This document shows positions 1 to 14,100 of a DNA stretch of 64,000 bases, piece by piece. The stretch spans positions 1,472,812 to 1,536,811 of the forward strand of contig NW_020194589.1 in the NCBI RefSeq assembly GCF_002865645.1. The letters run 5' to 3'. Below the pieces are notes generated by a model. That model did not search any database. It was not told the origin of the DNA and worked only from the letters and a program-made list of their open reading frames with translations. Within the stretch, counting starts at the first letter, position 1; every line of letters starts with the position of its first letter. The translations under genes and the position numbers were made by a program. The DNA is from Hyaloscypha bicolor E. Lineage: Eukaryota; Ascomycota; Leotiomycetes; Helotiales; Hyaloscyphaceae.

Positions 1-1340
1 GCCCGGCTTAATTCTAGAAAGAGCTATCTTGGTTTCCTTATTATATAGAACCGGATAGTATCTAATATAGTGGCCGAACTCGTTATAGTTATAGTACTTA
101 ATAGTTAAGAGATCCTCGGTCTTTATAGGATATTACTTGTATTTATAAGAAGATATATACTTAATAAGAGCAGTTAATATAGGCTTCTTGGGCTTCTTCT
201 TAGGAATATATAAGGATATAGTACCAGAAGTAAACTTGGCTGGGATAGCTCCTGCCTTTTTATATTTCTTAGTCTTCTTATATATAGCCTTAATCTACTA
301 ATTATTAGTAGTATAATACTAAATAAAGCAAGTAGTATTAATAGAAGAATTATTATAGTATATATATACTGACTTCTGGAGCTTTAGTAAGAGCTTCTTA
401 TTTAGTTTATACTTAATATCTTAAAGACTAATACCGCCTTCTATAAATAGTTATAAGAAGAGAGTATAGAACTCCTAAAATACTTGACTAGAGTATATTT
501 AAAGCTTACTAAAGTTATAGCGAGTATTCTATATCTTATTAGAGTTAGAGTATAGCTTTTTTAGGTAGGAGTAAAGCTCTAAGAGCTAATAGTACCAATT
601 CGGACTATCTTTATCTATATAAGGATTAGTTAGGGCAAGAGTATTACCGGTAAGTTTACTAGAAATATAGATAATCTTGAGATCCTCTAAGGAATATAAA
701 TTAGTATTTCCTTATAGCTTATTCTTAACCTGAACTAGCTAGTTATTAAAGGCAGTATAATCTCTAGTAAAGAAAGTTAGATCTGGGAGCTTAGTAATTC
801 TAGTATCTCTAAAGAAAGTATAAGATATAGGGAATCCTGGACAGGAATAAGTAGGAAATAGTTCGGAATTCTTTTAAGAGGGATTCGGAATAGCCGGAGC
901 GGGCAGAGCAGAAATAGTTAGAGCTACTATAAGCCGATTTACTATAGCCATATAGTACTTAATATTATTCTCGAGCTTGGTATTATAGAGCTTAGTATTC
1001 TCGAAAATAGCTTTATTATAGCTATAGGTATTCTTATATAAAATAGCTCTTTAGATATTTTCCTAGTAACTCTTTATAATAATATTAATATCTAAGAGTA
1101 AGGTATCGGGTTCCTTGGCCCATTTATATAACTCTCCGGCAATAATATAGTCTTTAGTCTCTAGAAGCTTTATAATAAAAGCAGAGGGTTCTATTTCTAT
1201 AGACTTATCTATAAATTCTCTAGGAATACTAACGGGACATTTGGTTCGGGAAGGGCCACTAACGGAATAACCTAAACTAGCAGGAGCTTTACCAGAAGCC
1301 TTGGCGGAAGTTAATATGGTTCCTGGTTATGTGATATTCT
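1..1340 (-). mobile_element. RIP-degraded Gypsy Gag fragment, cut by the window edge
   Basis: This AT-rich block has no open frame. On the minus strand around 55-105 a CCHC zinc-knuckle pattern is readable in which all three Cys positions are Tyr (TAT from TGT) while the Gly-His pair is kept (…NEFGHYIR…). That is the substitution C-to-T mutation produces. The segment is a little less AT-rich than the copies to its right and resembles the Gag-like stretch near 14.1-14.6 kb. It is therefore probably a separate, younger or less mutated Ty3/Gypsy copy whose pol end lies outside the window. Recognition of the knuckle is good; the exact limits are inferred. Confidence 0.6.
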
Positions 1341-1989
1341 AGGAAATCGACTTATTATATTTTTCCTTTATTATATTCTCTCTAGTAGTCTCGTTACCGG
1401 CATATATATAGGGCCTATAAGGTTATAGGATAGGACTTGAGGGTAGTAGTTAGGTTACTGGCCTATAAGTGCCTATTACTCTAGGACTTGGTTAAAGAGT
1501 AGCCTTTATTCGAGATTCTTTAATTTTCGGGTTTTCGGGGGAATTTCTAATATATTACTAGTATATATTTATAAAGGTATAAATACCTGATTTCTCTAAG
1601 GGTTCTAAAGCTTTTTGCTTTTATTATTCTGGAGTCTATTACTTGTATTTCTGAGGTTCTATCGTTTTGGCGGTACCTATATTACTAATAGTTCTGAATT
1701 GGTTTATTTGAAATCCTCTATAGGATTAAAGGGAGTGAGCTTTGAATACTATTACGGGTATAGTATTCAGGGCTTGGAAAGCAAGGTAAAAGGTCCTTTA
1801 CAAAAACGATTTAAAGCTAAAGAAGGGAAAACTAGAATATAGGAGGCTGCAAAAAAATATATATACCCTATAGTATACTAGTCCCGAAGGGGCTAGCTTT
1901 CTAAATATCTCTAGTATATTCCAAGCATATTTCCCTAGCGAGGCGGCCATATTACGTGTGCCTAGGAGGCATCTGGGAATCGTAATAGC
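1341..1989. other. AT-rich junction between two retroelement relics
   Basis: No gene is supportable here. The stretch includes a TATA-like segment near 1,565-1,590 and a 75-codon open frame at 1,615-1,842 (+) with no recognisable domain. It could be LTR or leader sequence of the Gag fragment to the left, but I could not match it to another LTR in the window. A slightly GC-richer patch near 1,880-1,985 may be unmutated flanking sequence. Confidence 0.4.
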
Positions 1990-4900
1990 TATATTCTTAT
2001 ACTAATTTTCTTTTATCTAAACTAGGATAATTAATATATATATAAGATTATTAGAAAACTATATACTTATTTAAAGAAGCTATATAATAACCTAAATAAA
2101 AAGTATAATACTTAGTAAGTTTTTAAGAAACTATTTATAAAAAAGAGCTAGACTTTTTAGGAATTTTATATCTTATTTCTAAAATATATAATAAACGGAA
2201 ATATTAATCTATAGGACCTTAAAAATAACCTAAATAATAAGCTTATCTAGAAGCTCTAAAAGGCTATAGCTATATATTATAATAACCCGGCTATTTATAT
2301 TATAAAGTTTATATAATATTATATTATAAATAACTAGTAAATTCGAGCTTATTATAAAAAGAAAAACCAGATATCTGAGAAAACTAATAAAGATATAAAT
2401 AAGCTAAGTTCAAGAAGTGCCTTTTATATAAAGCCTATTCCTAAGATTCTAATAATAAATAAGCCTATTATTTCAAAGCCCGAATCCTTAAATCTCAAGT
2501 ATTATAACTATAATAGATTTAGTTATATATCTAGAAGCTATCTAGAGCCTAAAACCGAATATATAAAGCAAGTTTTAGTAGCTAAGCTAGTAGTATTTAT
2601 TATAAGTAAGCTATTTAAAAATATAAAATAAAGAAATAAAGACCCCTAAAGAAAATCTCCTTTTTAGGGCTATATTATATAGATATAATAGAAGTTAATT
2701 TAAGCTAGCTACTAGGAAATAAAGTATTTATACTTTCTTATATAGTTAGTAATAATAAATTAAATATTAAGACTTCTTCTCTTATTAATACTAGAATAAA
2801 TAAATATACTTTTATTAATTCCAAGTTTATAAAAATAATTAAATAATTTCTAGATATTAAGCCTATTTAATTAGTATTACCCTATAATATAAGAGAGTTT
2901 AATAATAAATAAGTCATATCTATTATTTACTATATTAAGCTTATATTCTTAATTAATAAACGAAAAGTCCTAATACTAATACTAGTTATAAAACTAGGAA
3001 AATATAATATAATTTTAGGATAATAATAATTCGTAAATACTAGTATTTTAATTAATTATAAGAATAAAAGATTAATCTAGCTAGATAATTAGCCTAGAAA
3101 GAAGAATTAGAATAAAATCCTAATTACTATATATAAGAACTTAAAACCTGGAAAAAGTAACTAGTACTAAGAAAATATAAATAAAAGAAATAAAACTATA
3201 GCTATAAATAAGTCCTAGAGGCCTTAGTTTATAAAGAGGAAATCCTTTTATTCTTTTTCTAATCCGGGCTCAGAAAGCTATATATAATAAAAGAATTAAG
3301 CTTAATACTATAGAGAAATATAAATAGCCTTAGGAAATATAAAGGTTTTTCCTAAACTAAAAATAGAAATATTAAAACTATATTATCTAAAAAAAAAGCT
3401 ATAAGAGCTAGTTAAGGCCTATAATTAATATTATAGGTATCTTACTAGTTATTTTCTAGATAAATCTATAAAAAAAAAGAATCTTTTTTTTATAATATTA
3501 TTTTTTGAAATTAATAAAAAGCTAGAATTATAATAAGAAAATAAGTTTATTTCGGGTAAATAATAGCTAGAGAAAACAGAGCTATAATAGTTAGTAAAAG
3601 TCTTATTAGAAAAGTTTAAGAATTTTATAAATATTTTCTTAAAGAAAGTATTAAATATCTTATTCCTATATTAATTACATAACTATAAGATTTAGATTAA
3701 TAATTTCAAAGGCCTAGAAAGCCTAGAATATTTCTTACTTTATTAATAATTAATTTATAAGCTATAGGAAATTAAGTATTTCCTTAAAAAAAAACCTCTA
3801 ATAGGGCTTTATTAAGCCAAGCTAGTTCTCTTTTATATTCCTAATTCTCTTTATAAAAAAGGCTAATAGAGCTTTCTAATTCTATATTAACTATTATAAG
3901 CTAAATAATTTAATATAAAAGAATTATTTTTTCTCTTTCTTATTTATAAGACTCTTATATAGCTAGCTTAAGCTAAGGTTTATATAAAGCTAGATATTTA
4001 GTAAGTATTTTATTAGATCTAAATAGACCTAAAATTAGAAGAACTTATAATATTTTATATAAGATATAGGGCCTATAAGTATAAAATTCTTTAGAAAAGC
4101 CTAATTAATAACTCTATTATATATTAGAGATATATAAATAATATTTTCTTTAATTACCTTAATATCTTTTATATAGCTTACTTAAATAATATTCTAATTT
4201 ATTTAAATAATTCCCTAGAATATAAAACCCATATATAAAAGATTTTTTAGTAATTATAAAATACTAGCCTCTAAATAAATATTAAGAAATTAGAGTTTAA
4301 GATTACTTATATAAAGTATCTAGGCTTTATTATTTTTATTAGAAATATTAAAATAGATCTAAATAAGATAATAGTTATTAAAAACTAGTAATTATTAAAG
4401 ATAATTAAAGAAATATAAAACTTTCTAGGTTTTTATAATTTTTATTAGTATTTTATTATAAAATATAATTATATAATAAAATCTCTAATAGCTCTAATAT
4501 ATAAGAAAGTTCTATTTAAGTAAATAGATTAGTATTAAGAAAGTTTTACTAAACTAAAATAAGCTATATTCTTAGTACTAATTTTATATTACTATAATCC
4601 GAACTTCCTTATTATAATTAAAATAAATATATTAAATAAAGTTATAACTAGTATTCTCTTATAATAAGATCCCTAGATAGAACTCTAATATCTAGTAATA
4701 TTTTTCTCTAAGATTATATAATTAATAGAACTAAACTATAATATTTATAATAAAGAAATACTTATTATTATTTTCTTTTTAACTAAATAATAAGCGAAAC
4801 TAGAAGGCTTATAAGAAATAATTCTTTATAATTTACTTAGATTACTAAGCTTTTAAATACTTTATAATTATAAAGAAGCTCTTAGTAAAATAAGCTTACT

Positions 4901-7090
4901 AAGTAAAATATCTTTTCTATTATTATTTTAAGCTTATATATTAAATAAATAAGTTAAATAAATAAGCAAATACCCTAAATAGGAAATATAAAAATATAAC
5001 TATTTAGGATAAAATAATAATAGCCTATTAGATCTAAATTCTCTTCCTATAATAAAAGATTAATAATAATATTATATAGGATTTCTAGTTAGCCCTAATT
5101 AAGGCTTTAGTAAGCCTGGCTTAGGAAGAAACCTAATATAATAGTATCTAGCTAATAAATAAGCTATTAAGTAAGAACCAAGAATTACTAGAACTAGAAA
5201 AGCTATAAAATAAAGCAAGAAATAAAAAAAAAAGTATTTAGATATTATAAGATAGCCTTTTCTTATAATTTAGTAAACTATTTATATTTAATAATATAAT
5301 AATATCTAAAATACTCTTATATATTATTCTTATTTAAAAAATATATATATAGTTCCTAATAAAATATCTAGAATAAGCCAAGCTTTAATAGCTTCTTTAG
5401 GCCTATTATTACTAGTTAGGCTAAAATATAAATATTAATTAGTATAGAAATAACTATTATATTTATTAATAATTTTATATTTCTAGAAATAAAAAGCTAG
5501 GGCTTTTATATTTATTACTAGTTTCTAACTACTTCTAGTAATATATATTAATAGATTTTAAGAAATATTTAGAAAATAAGAATAAGTATAATATAGTAAT
5601 AATCTTTATTAATTATCTAGATAAGTATTCTATTATAATTCCTATTTGAGATATAATAATAACTAAAGAATTAGTATTTTTATTTCTTATTTATATAATT
5701 TACTAAATTAGTATTCCAGAAACTATAATATCTAATTAAGGCCTTTAGTTTATATTAGATTTCTAAAACAAGTTTTATAAATATATTAGTATAAAGCTTA
5801 AATTATTAATTACTAACTATTTCTAAACTAATAGCTAGATAGAAATTATTAACTAGTACTTTAACTAATAATTATATTTTTATATAAATTATTACTAGAA
5901 TAATTAAAACAAATAAATAATAATAATTAATTATTAGTAAATAGCTCTAGTTTATAAAACTATAGGCTAATTCCTGTTTTTTTATAAAAAAGGGCTATAA
6001 ATTACAAATATTATTTAATTAGGAAACTTAAATATAATTAGGTATTCTAAAAAAAAAGAGCTAAATAAATAGGAAATAAAGGCTCTAGTAATATAGCTCT
6101 ATAAATTATAATAAAAAATATAAGAAAATATAATATAAATATAAGAATATTATATTACTTAAGCTAATAAGTATTATTAACTAGTAAATCTTGAAATAAG
6201 AAATAAAATATAAATTATTATTAAATACTAGAAAATTAATTATCCGAGCTATAAGCTAGCTTACTAAATAAAAGAACTATATAAAATTCTGGAATAAGTA
6301 AGATATTTTTTTTGGCTTAAGCTTCTAAAATTAATAAGAATATATCTAGTATTTTATATAAAGAAGTTATATAAATATTTAGATAACTCTTTTTCTAAAT
6401 AAATAAATCCAGAGCCTCTATTATTAAAACTATAAAATAGGAAAATAAAGTATAAAGTTTAAGAAATATAAATAATAAAACTATTTTATAAGAAACTAAA
6501 GTACTAAATCTAGTAAAAAGAATAGAACCCAGATCCGGAATAATATCCTGCTTTCTTATTAAGTAATAATATCCTAGTTTTTTAGAGCTTTTATAATAAG
6601 AACTTTAAATAGCTAGAACTACTCTAGAATCTCTTTTATTAATTAGACTATATTAAGAATAATATATTACTAGAATTATATAATATAAACGGAAATTCTT
6701 TAAAGTTATATATAAAAAACTCTAGTTTTTAATATATAACTTATAACTTGGAAATTTAATAGAGACTTTTAAAGCTCGGGAATAAGCTTATTTTAAAAAA
6801 GAGAAATAATATTATAGTTATTATAATACATAATACTAGTAGGAATTAGATTAGAGCTAGAGAGATATCTAGTATCTAAAAAAGGCATCTAGTATTTAAG
6901 TAAGGTATTTATAGTTATCTAATTATTATATATAACCCCGAATTTAAACTAATATATAGGCCTATATATAACTTGTAATTATTTAAATCCGAGGCTCTTT
7001 TAAGATCCTTTTCTTTTTTTAGCTTTAAATTATTAAAATAAAGATAGTCTAATTATATTTTCCAGACTCTAGATCTTATACTTATAATAA
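1990..7090 (+). mobile_element. RIP-degraded Ty3/Gypsy LTR retrotransposon, copy A
   Basis: On the plus strand the usual Gypsy order is readable through many stop codons. A Gag zinc knuckle lies at about 2,497-2,545, with the three Cys and the His changed to Tyr. Reverse transcriptase lies at about 3,780-4,020, ending in a readable 'AKVYIKLDI'-like RT strand. The RT connection/RNase H segment lies at about 4,300-4,800, with 'FLGFYNFYRYFI'-like and 'ELNYNIYNKEIL'-like blocks. The integrase zone follows to about 5,900, and a 3' LTR-like block sits at about 6,800-7,090. TpA is enormously enriched and CpA nearly absent, as RIP produces. Its counterpart in inverse orientation is copy B (about 9.0-14.1 kb). 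The element cannot encode protein. Confidence 0.85.
6800..7090 (+). repeat. LTR-like block of copy A
   Basis: About 290 bp matched in reverse complement by the blocks near 9,010-9,290 and 15,190-15,470. The block contains the shared landmarks 'ATATATAACCCCGA' and 'AAATCCGAGGCTC'. Its place downstream of the integrase relic of copy A fits a 3' LTR. Ends were judged by eye, so they may be off by tens of bases. Confidence 0.65.
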
Positions 7091-9009
7091 TATATAAAAT
7101 AGAGAAATTTCTATTATTAAATATATAAAGTTATTATATATGAATTCTATAAAAATAAGTTTTATTACCTAGTTATCTTATTAATAACTAGTATAATACC
7201 TTAAATACTATTCTAGAGTTTAGTTTAGATTCTTTATTTATTTATTAGTTTATAAATAAAATACTATACTTAGCTATTATTAAATCTTTAAATAAAAATA
7301 TAAACTTAACTAAAACTTATTTATAAAAACAGATTCTTTATTAAAGGTTATACTTATAGGTATATTAAAGTCTTTAATAATATAATATATAAATAGCTCT
7401 ACTAATTCAGGAGCCAAAATCTTTTTAGTAATTAGAATATATTATATTATTTTTATATATTTATTAATAATAATAAATATAAAATTATATATCTTATTAT
7501 AAAACTTAGAAAAAGGTAGTCCTATAATAAAGTTTATAGTAATTTCTTATTATAGCTTAGAAAAGAAGAAAAATAAACTAAGTATATTATATAATAAATA
7601 TTTCTTTATCTTAGTTTATTAATATATAAGGTAAGTTCTAATATAGTTTTTTATATTCTTTTTTATATTTTATTAGAAGTATTTTCTTTAAAAAATTTCT
7701 AATATCTTACTAGTACTAAAATACTTATTTATAGAATTATTATAATTAGCTTATAATAATTCTTTTTTAAAAACCGGCTTATTTAATATATAAATAATAT
7801 CTTAATATCTTAATAACCTAAATATATTAAATTCTCAAGTCTTAATAGTTCTAGTAAAGGTTTTCTTTAAGAATTATTTATATTACTAGTATTATACTAA
7901 TAAATCGAGTCTTTAATACTATAATAGTAATTTAAATAATATCTTTTTACTTTTCTTATATACTATTTTGGACCTAGTTACTTATATAGCTAGAATCCGT
8001 AATATATACTATTTATAACTAGTTATATTAGTAATAGGCTCAAATAAGAATATTTCTAGTATTACTTTATTACTAAAATAGATTTTTCTTTCGGAATTCT
8101 TTAATATTTTACTAATTAAGAAATATTTATTTCCTTTTTTCTAGGCCTTAAATTATAATATTATAAGAATAATATAGTATCTTATTACTACTATTTATAA
8201 GGCTTTCTATTCTATATTTTATAATTTATTATAAAGTATAAATAATAAAGTATTTTTATTTATATTTATTATAAAATCTAGCCTTTTTAATAGCCTATTA
8301 GTAGAATTATTATATCCTGGCTAGTATTTTAAAATAAAGTTAAAAATAGCTAGCTTTTTTACCTATTTTATTTATTAATTATTTAGTTTTCTCTTAGTTA
8401 TAAAGTATTTTAAGTTATTATAATCTGTTTTAATAATAATATCTAGATATATATTAAGTAATATTACTAAATATAAAATACTAGAATAATATCTAAGAAT
8501 TTAGAATTATATATCTTATATTTATTTTTAATTATAATTATTTTCTTTAAATAGAAAATAATAAAATATTACCTGGCTTCTATTTTCTTACTAAAAAGCT
8601 AGAAAATTATACTTATAATTATAAATTCTAAAATATTTATTTTTATATAAATTTTTAAAACTAGATTAAAATAATAAAGAATTAGTATTATTATAAATAT
8701 AATTTATAGCTTCTTAAAAGCCCTATTTGCCTTATTTATTTAACTAAAATAATATTATAGGTTTTTACTAGTTTTTAATAAATTAATTAACTTTTTTATT
8801 ACCCTAAAATATTTATAAATAAATCTTTAATAAAAGTTAGTAAAATCTAGAAATACTTGAATTTCTCAGATATTATTCTTTTAAGGCTAGCTATTTCCTA
8901 ATAGCTATAATTTTACTAGTTTCTATTTCTATATTATCTAAGCTAATTATAAATCCCAGAAACTTTATTTTCTTTATATTAAACTCGCATTTTACTAAGT
9001 TTATAAAAA
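7091..9009 (-). mobile_element. Partial RIP-degraded Gypsy pol (copy D)
   Basis: On the minus strand an integrase core is readable at about 7,560-7,290: a 'FIIGLPFSK' block, then a block ending 'SITFNKESVFI', the shape of the Gypsy DDE integrase core. RNase H/RT-like sequence lies further upstream (about 8,330-8,990). The copy is wedged between two LTR-like blocks in opposite orientation and lacks a Gag, so it is either a truncated insertion or the 3' part of an element split by later insertions. RIP-type transitions are throughout. Confidence 0.65.
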
Positions 9010-9290
9010 GCTAGTATTTATTATAAATATAAGATCTAGGGCCTAAAAGATATAGTTAGACTATTTCTATTTTAATAATTTAAAGCTAAAAAAAGAAAAG
9101 AATCTTAAAGAAGCCTCGGATCTAAATAATTATAAGCTATATATAGGCCTATATATTAGCTTAAGCTCGGGGTTATATATAATAATTAGGTAATTATAAA
9201 TACCTTATTTAGATACTAGATACCTCTCTAGCTCTAGTCTAATTCTTACTAGTACTATATATTATAATAATTATAATATTATTTCCTTTT
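9010..9290 (-). repeat. LTR-like block of copy B
   Basis: Direct repeat of the block at about 15,190-15,470 and inverted repeat of the one at about 6,800-7,090. The shared run includes 'GGTTATATATAATAATTAG' and a CTCTCTAG-containing stretch. Its orientation matches copy B. Ends are approximate. Confidence 0.65.
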
Positions 9291-12200
9291 TTAAAATAAG
9301 CTTATTTCCGAGCTTTAAAAGTCCTTATTAAATTTCCAAGTTATAGATTATATATTAAAAGCCAGGGCCTTTTATATATAACTTTAAAGAATTTCTATCT
9401 ATATTATATAGTTCTAGTAATATATTATTCTTAGTATAGTCTAATTAATAGAAAAGATTCTAGAATAGTTCTAGTTATTCGAGATTCTTATTATAAAAGC
9501 TCTAAAGAGCTAGGATATTATTATTTAATAAAAAAGCAGGATATTACTCCGGATCTGGATTTTATTCTTTTTACTAGACTCGGTATTTTAGCTTTTTATA
9601 AAGTAGTTTTATTACTTATATTTCTTAAACTTTATATTCTATTTTCCTGTCTTATAATTCTAATAATAGAAGCTCTAGATTTACTTATCCGGAAAGGAAA
9701 TTACCTGGATCTTTATATAGCTTCTTTATATAAAATACCAGATATATTCTTATTAATTCCAGAAGTTTAAATCTAAAGAAATATCTTACTTATTTTAGGA
9801 TTTTATATAGTTCTTTTATTTAGTAAGCTAGCTTATAGCTCGGATAATTATTTTTCTAGTATTTAGTAATAATTTATATCTTATTTCCTATTCTAAAATC
9901 TACTAGTTAGTAATACTTATTAGCTTAAATAATATAATATTTTTATATTTATATTATATTTCTTATATCTTTTATTATAATTTATAGAATTATATTACTA
10001 GGGCCTTTATTTTCTATTTATTTAGTTTTTCTTTTAGAATACCTAATTATACTTAGGTTTCCTAATTAAATAATATCTATAATTTATAGTTCTTTTTTAT
10101 AAGAAACAGGAATTAGCCTATAGTCTTATAAACTAGAACTACTTACTAATAATTAATTATTACTATTTATTTATCTTAATTATTTTAGTAATAATTCATA
10201 TAAAAATATAACTATTAGTTAAAGTACTAGTTAATAATTTCTATTTAGCTATTAGTTTAGAAATAATTAGTAATTAATAACTTGAGCTTTATATTAATAT
10301 ATTTATAAAACTTATTTCAGAAATCTAATACGAATTAAGGGCCTTAATTAGATATTATAATCTTTGGAATACTAACTTAGTAAACTATATAAATAAGAAA
10401 TAAAAGTACTAATTCTTTAGTTATTATTATATTTTAGATAGGAATTATAATAAAATACTTATCTAGATAATTAATAAAGATTATTACTATATTATACTTA
10501 TTTCTATTCTTTAGGTATTTCTTGAAATTTACTAATATATATTACTAGAAATAATTAGGAACTAGTAATAAATATAAGAGCCCTAGCTTCTTATTTCTAG
10601 AAATATAAAATTATTAATAGATATAATAATTATTCCTATACTAATTAATATTTATACCTTAACCTAGCTAATAGTAGCGGGCCTAAAGAAGCTATTAAAG
10701 CTTGGCTTATTTTAGGTATCTTATTAGGGGCTATATATATATTTCTTAAATAAGAGTAATATATAAGAATATCTCAAATATTATTATATTATTAGATATA
10801 AATAGTTTATTATATTATAAGAAAAGGCTATTTTATAATATTTAAATATCTTTCTTCTTATTTCTTGCCTTATTTTATAGCTTTTTTAGTTCTAATAACT
10901 TTTAATTCTTACTTAATAACTTATTTACTAGCTAGATACTATTATATTAGGTTTCTTCTTAAGCCAGGCTTACTAAAGCCTTAATTAGGACTAACTAGAA
11001 ATCCTATATAATATTATTATTAATCTTTTATTATAAGAAGAGAATTTGGATCTAATAGGCTATTATTACCTTATCCTAAATAATTATATTCTTATACTTT
11101 TTATTTAGGGTATTTATTTATTTATTTAACTTATTTATCTAATATATAAACTTAAAATAGTAATAAAAAAGATATTTTACTTAATAAGCTTATTTTACTA
11201 AAAGCTTCTTTATAATTATAAAGTATTTAAAAGCTTAGTAATCTAAGTAAATTATAAAGAATTATTTCTTATAAGCCTTCTAGTTTCGCTTATTATTTAG
11301 TTAAAAAGAAAATAATAATAAGTATTTCTTTATTATAAATATTATAGTTTAGTTCTATTAATTATATAATCTTAGAGAAAAATATTACTAGATATTAGAG
11401 TTCTATCTAGGGATCTTATTATAAGAGAATACTAGTTATAACTTTATTTAATATATTTATTTTAATTATAATAAGGAAATTCAGATTATAATAATAATAA
11501 AATTAGTACTAAGAAATATAGCTTATTTTAGTTTAGTAAAACTTTCTTAATACTAATCTATTTATTTAAATAGAACTTTCTTATATATTAGAGCTATTAG
11601 AGACTTTATTATATAGTTATATTTTATAATAAAATACTAATAAAAATTATAAAAACCCAGAAAGCTTTATATTTCTTTAATTATCTTTAGTAATTACTAG
11701 TTTTTAATAACTATTATCTTATTTAGATCTATTTTAATATTTCTAATAAAGATAATAAAGCCTAGATACTTTATATAAATAATCTTAAACTTTAATTTCT
11801 TAATATTTATTTAGAGGCTAGTATTTTATAATTACTAAAGAATCTTTTATATATAGGTTTTATATTCTAGGAAATTATTTAAATAAATTAGAATATTATT
11901 TAAATAAGCTATATAAAAAATATTAAAATAATTAAAGAAAATATTATTTATATATCTCTAATATATAATAGAGTTATTAATTAGGCCTTTCTAAAGAATT
12001 TTATACTTATAAGCCCTATATCTTATATAAAATATTATAAGTTCTTCTAATTTTAGGTCTATTTAGATCTAATAAAATACTTACTAAATATCTAGCTTTA
12101 TATAAACCTTAGCTTAAGCTAGCTATATAAGAGTCTTATAAATAAGAAAAAGAAAAAATAATTCTTTTATATTAAATTATTTAGCTTATAATAGTTAATA

Positions 12201-14100
12201 TAGAATTAGAGAGCTCTATTAGCCTTTTTTATAAAAAGAATTAGGGATATAAAAGAGAACTAGCTTAGTTTAATAAAGCCCTATTAGAGGTTTTTTTTAA
12301 GGAAATACTTAATTTCTTATAGCTTATAGATTAATTATTAATAAAGTAAGAAATATTCTAGGCTTTTTAGGCCTTTGGAATTATTAATCTAAATCTTATA
12401 ATTATATAATTAATATAGAAATAAGATATTTAATACTTTTTTTAAAAAGATATTTATAAAATCCTTAAACTTCTCTAATAAAACTCTAACTAGCTATTAT
12501 AATTCTATTTCTCCTAGCTATTATTTACTTAAAATAAACTTATTTTCTTATTATAATTCTAGTTTTTTATTAATCTCGAAAAATAATATTATAAAGAAAA
12601 GATTCTTTTTCTTTTATAGGTTTATCTAGAAAGCGGCTAGTAAAATACCTATAATATTAATTATAGGCCTTAACTAGCTCTTATAGCTTTCCTTTAAATA
12701 ATATGGTTTTAATATTTCTATTTCCGGTTTAAAAAAAACCTCTATATTTCCTAAAGCCACCTGTATTTCTCTATAGTATTAAGCTTAATTCTTTTACTAT
12801 ATATAGCTTTCTAAGCCCGAGTTAGAAAGAAAATAAGAAAGTTTTCTCTTTATAAGCTAAAGTTTCTAGAACTTATTTATAGCTATAGTTTTATTTCTTT
12901 TATTTATATTTTCTTAGTACTAGTTACTTTTCCCAGATTTCAAGTTCTTATATATAATAATTAGAATCTTATTCTAATCTTTCTTTCTAGGCTAATTATC
13001 TAGCTAAATTAATCTTTTATTCTTATAATTAATTAGGATACTAGTACTTATAAACTACTATTATCCTAAAATTATATTATATTCTCCTAGTCTTATAACT
13101 AATATAGGTATTAGAACTTTCTATTTATTAATTAAGAATATAAGCTTAATATAGTAAATAATAAATATGGCCTATTTACTATTAAATTCTCTTATATTAT
13201 AAGGTAATACTAATTAAATAGGCTTAATATCTAGAAATTATTTAATTATTCTTATAAACTTGAAATTAATAAAAATATATTTATTTACTTTAGTATTAAT
13301 AAAAAAAGAAATCTTAATATCTAATTTATTATTACTAATTATATAAGGAAATATAAATACTTTATTTTTTAGTAGCTAGCTTAAATTAATTTCTATTATA
13401 TTTATATAATATGGCCCTAAAAAGAAAACTTCTTTTAGAAGTTTTTATTTCCCTATCCTATATTCTTAGATAGCTTATTTATAGTAAGTACTACTAGTTT
13501 AGCTACTAAAACTTGCTTTATATACTTGGTTTTAGGCTTTAGATAGCTTCTAGATATATAACTAAATTTATTATAGTTATAGTATTTGAGATTTAAGAAT
13601 TCGGGCTTTAGGATAATAGACTTATCTATTACTAGAATTTTAAAAGCAGGCTTTATATAAAAGGTATTTCTTAAACTTAGCTTATTTATATCTTTATTAG
13701 CTTTCTTAGATACCTGGTTTTTCTTTTTATAATAAGCTTAGATCTACTAGTTATTTATAATATAATATTATATAAATTCTATAATATAAATAGCCGAGTT
13801 ATTATAGTATATAGCTATAGTCTTTTAGAGCTTCTAGATAAGCTTATTATTTAGGCTATTCTTAAAGTCCTATAGATTAATATTTCCGTTTATTATATAT
13901 TTTAGAAATAAGATATAAAATTCCTAAAAAGTCTGGCTCTTTTTTATAAATAGTTTTTTAAAGACTTATTAAATATTATACTTTTTATTTAGGTTATTAT
14001 ATAGCTTCTTTAAATAAGTATATAGTTCTCTAATAGTCTTATATATATATATTAATTATCCTAGTTTAGATAAGAAAAAATTAGTATAAAAATATAGCTA
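9010..14100 (-). mobile_element. RIP-degraded Ty3/Gypsy retrotransposon, copy B (inverse of copy A)
   Basis: This is a reverse-complement counterpart of copy A along its length. For example the 4,970-5,225 segment reappears inverted at about 10,840-11,110, the Gag zinc knuckle at about 13,535-13,605 and the 2,040-2,110 segment at about 13,980-14,060. The knuckle Cys codons read Tyr, as in copy A. An LTR-like block (about 9,010-9,290) marks its 3' end, so A and B converge tail to tail. Gag-like sequence probably continues to the right to about 15.1 kb. No intact frame remains. Confidence 0.8.
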
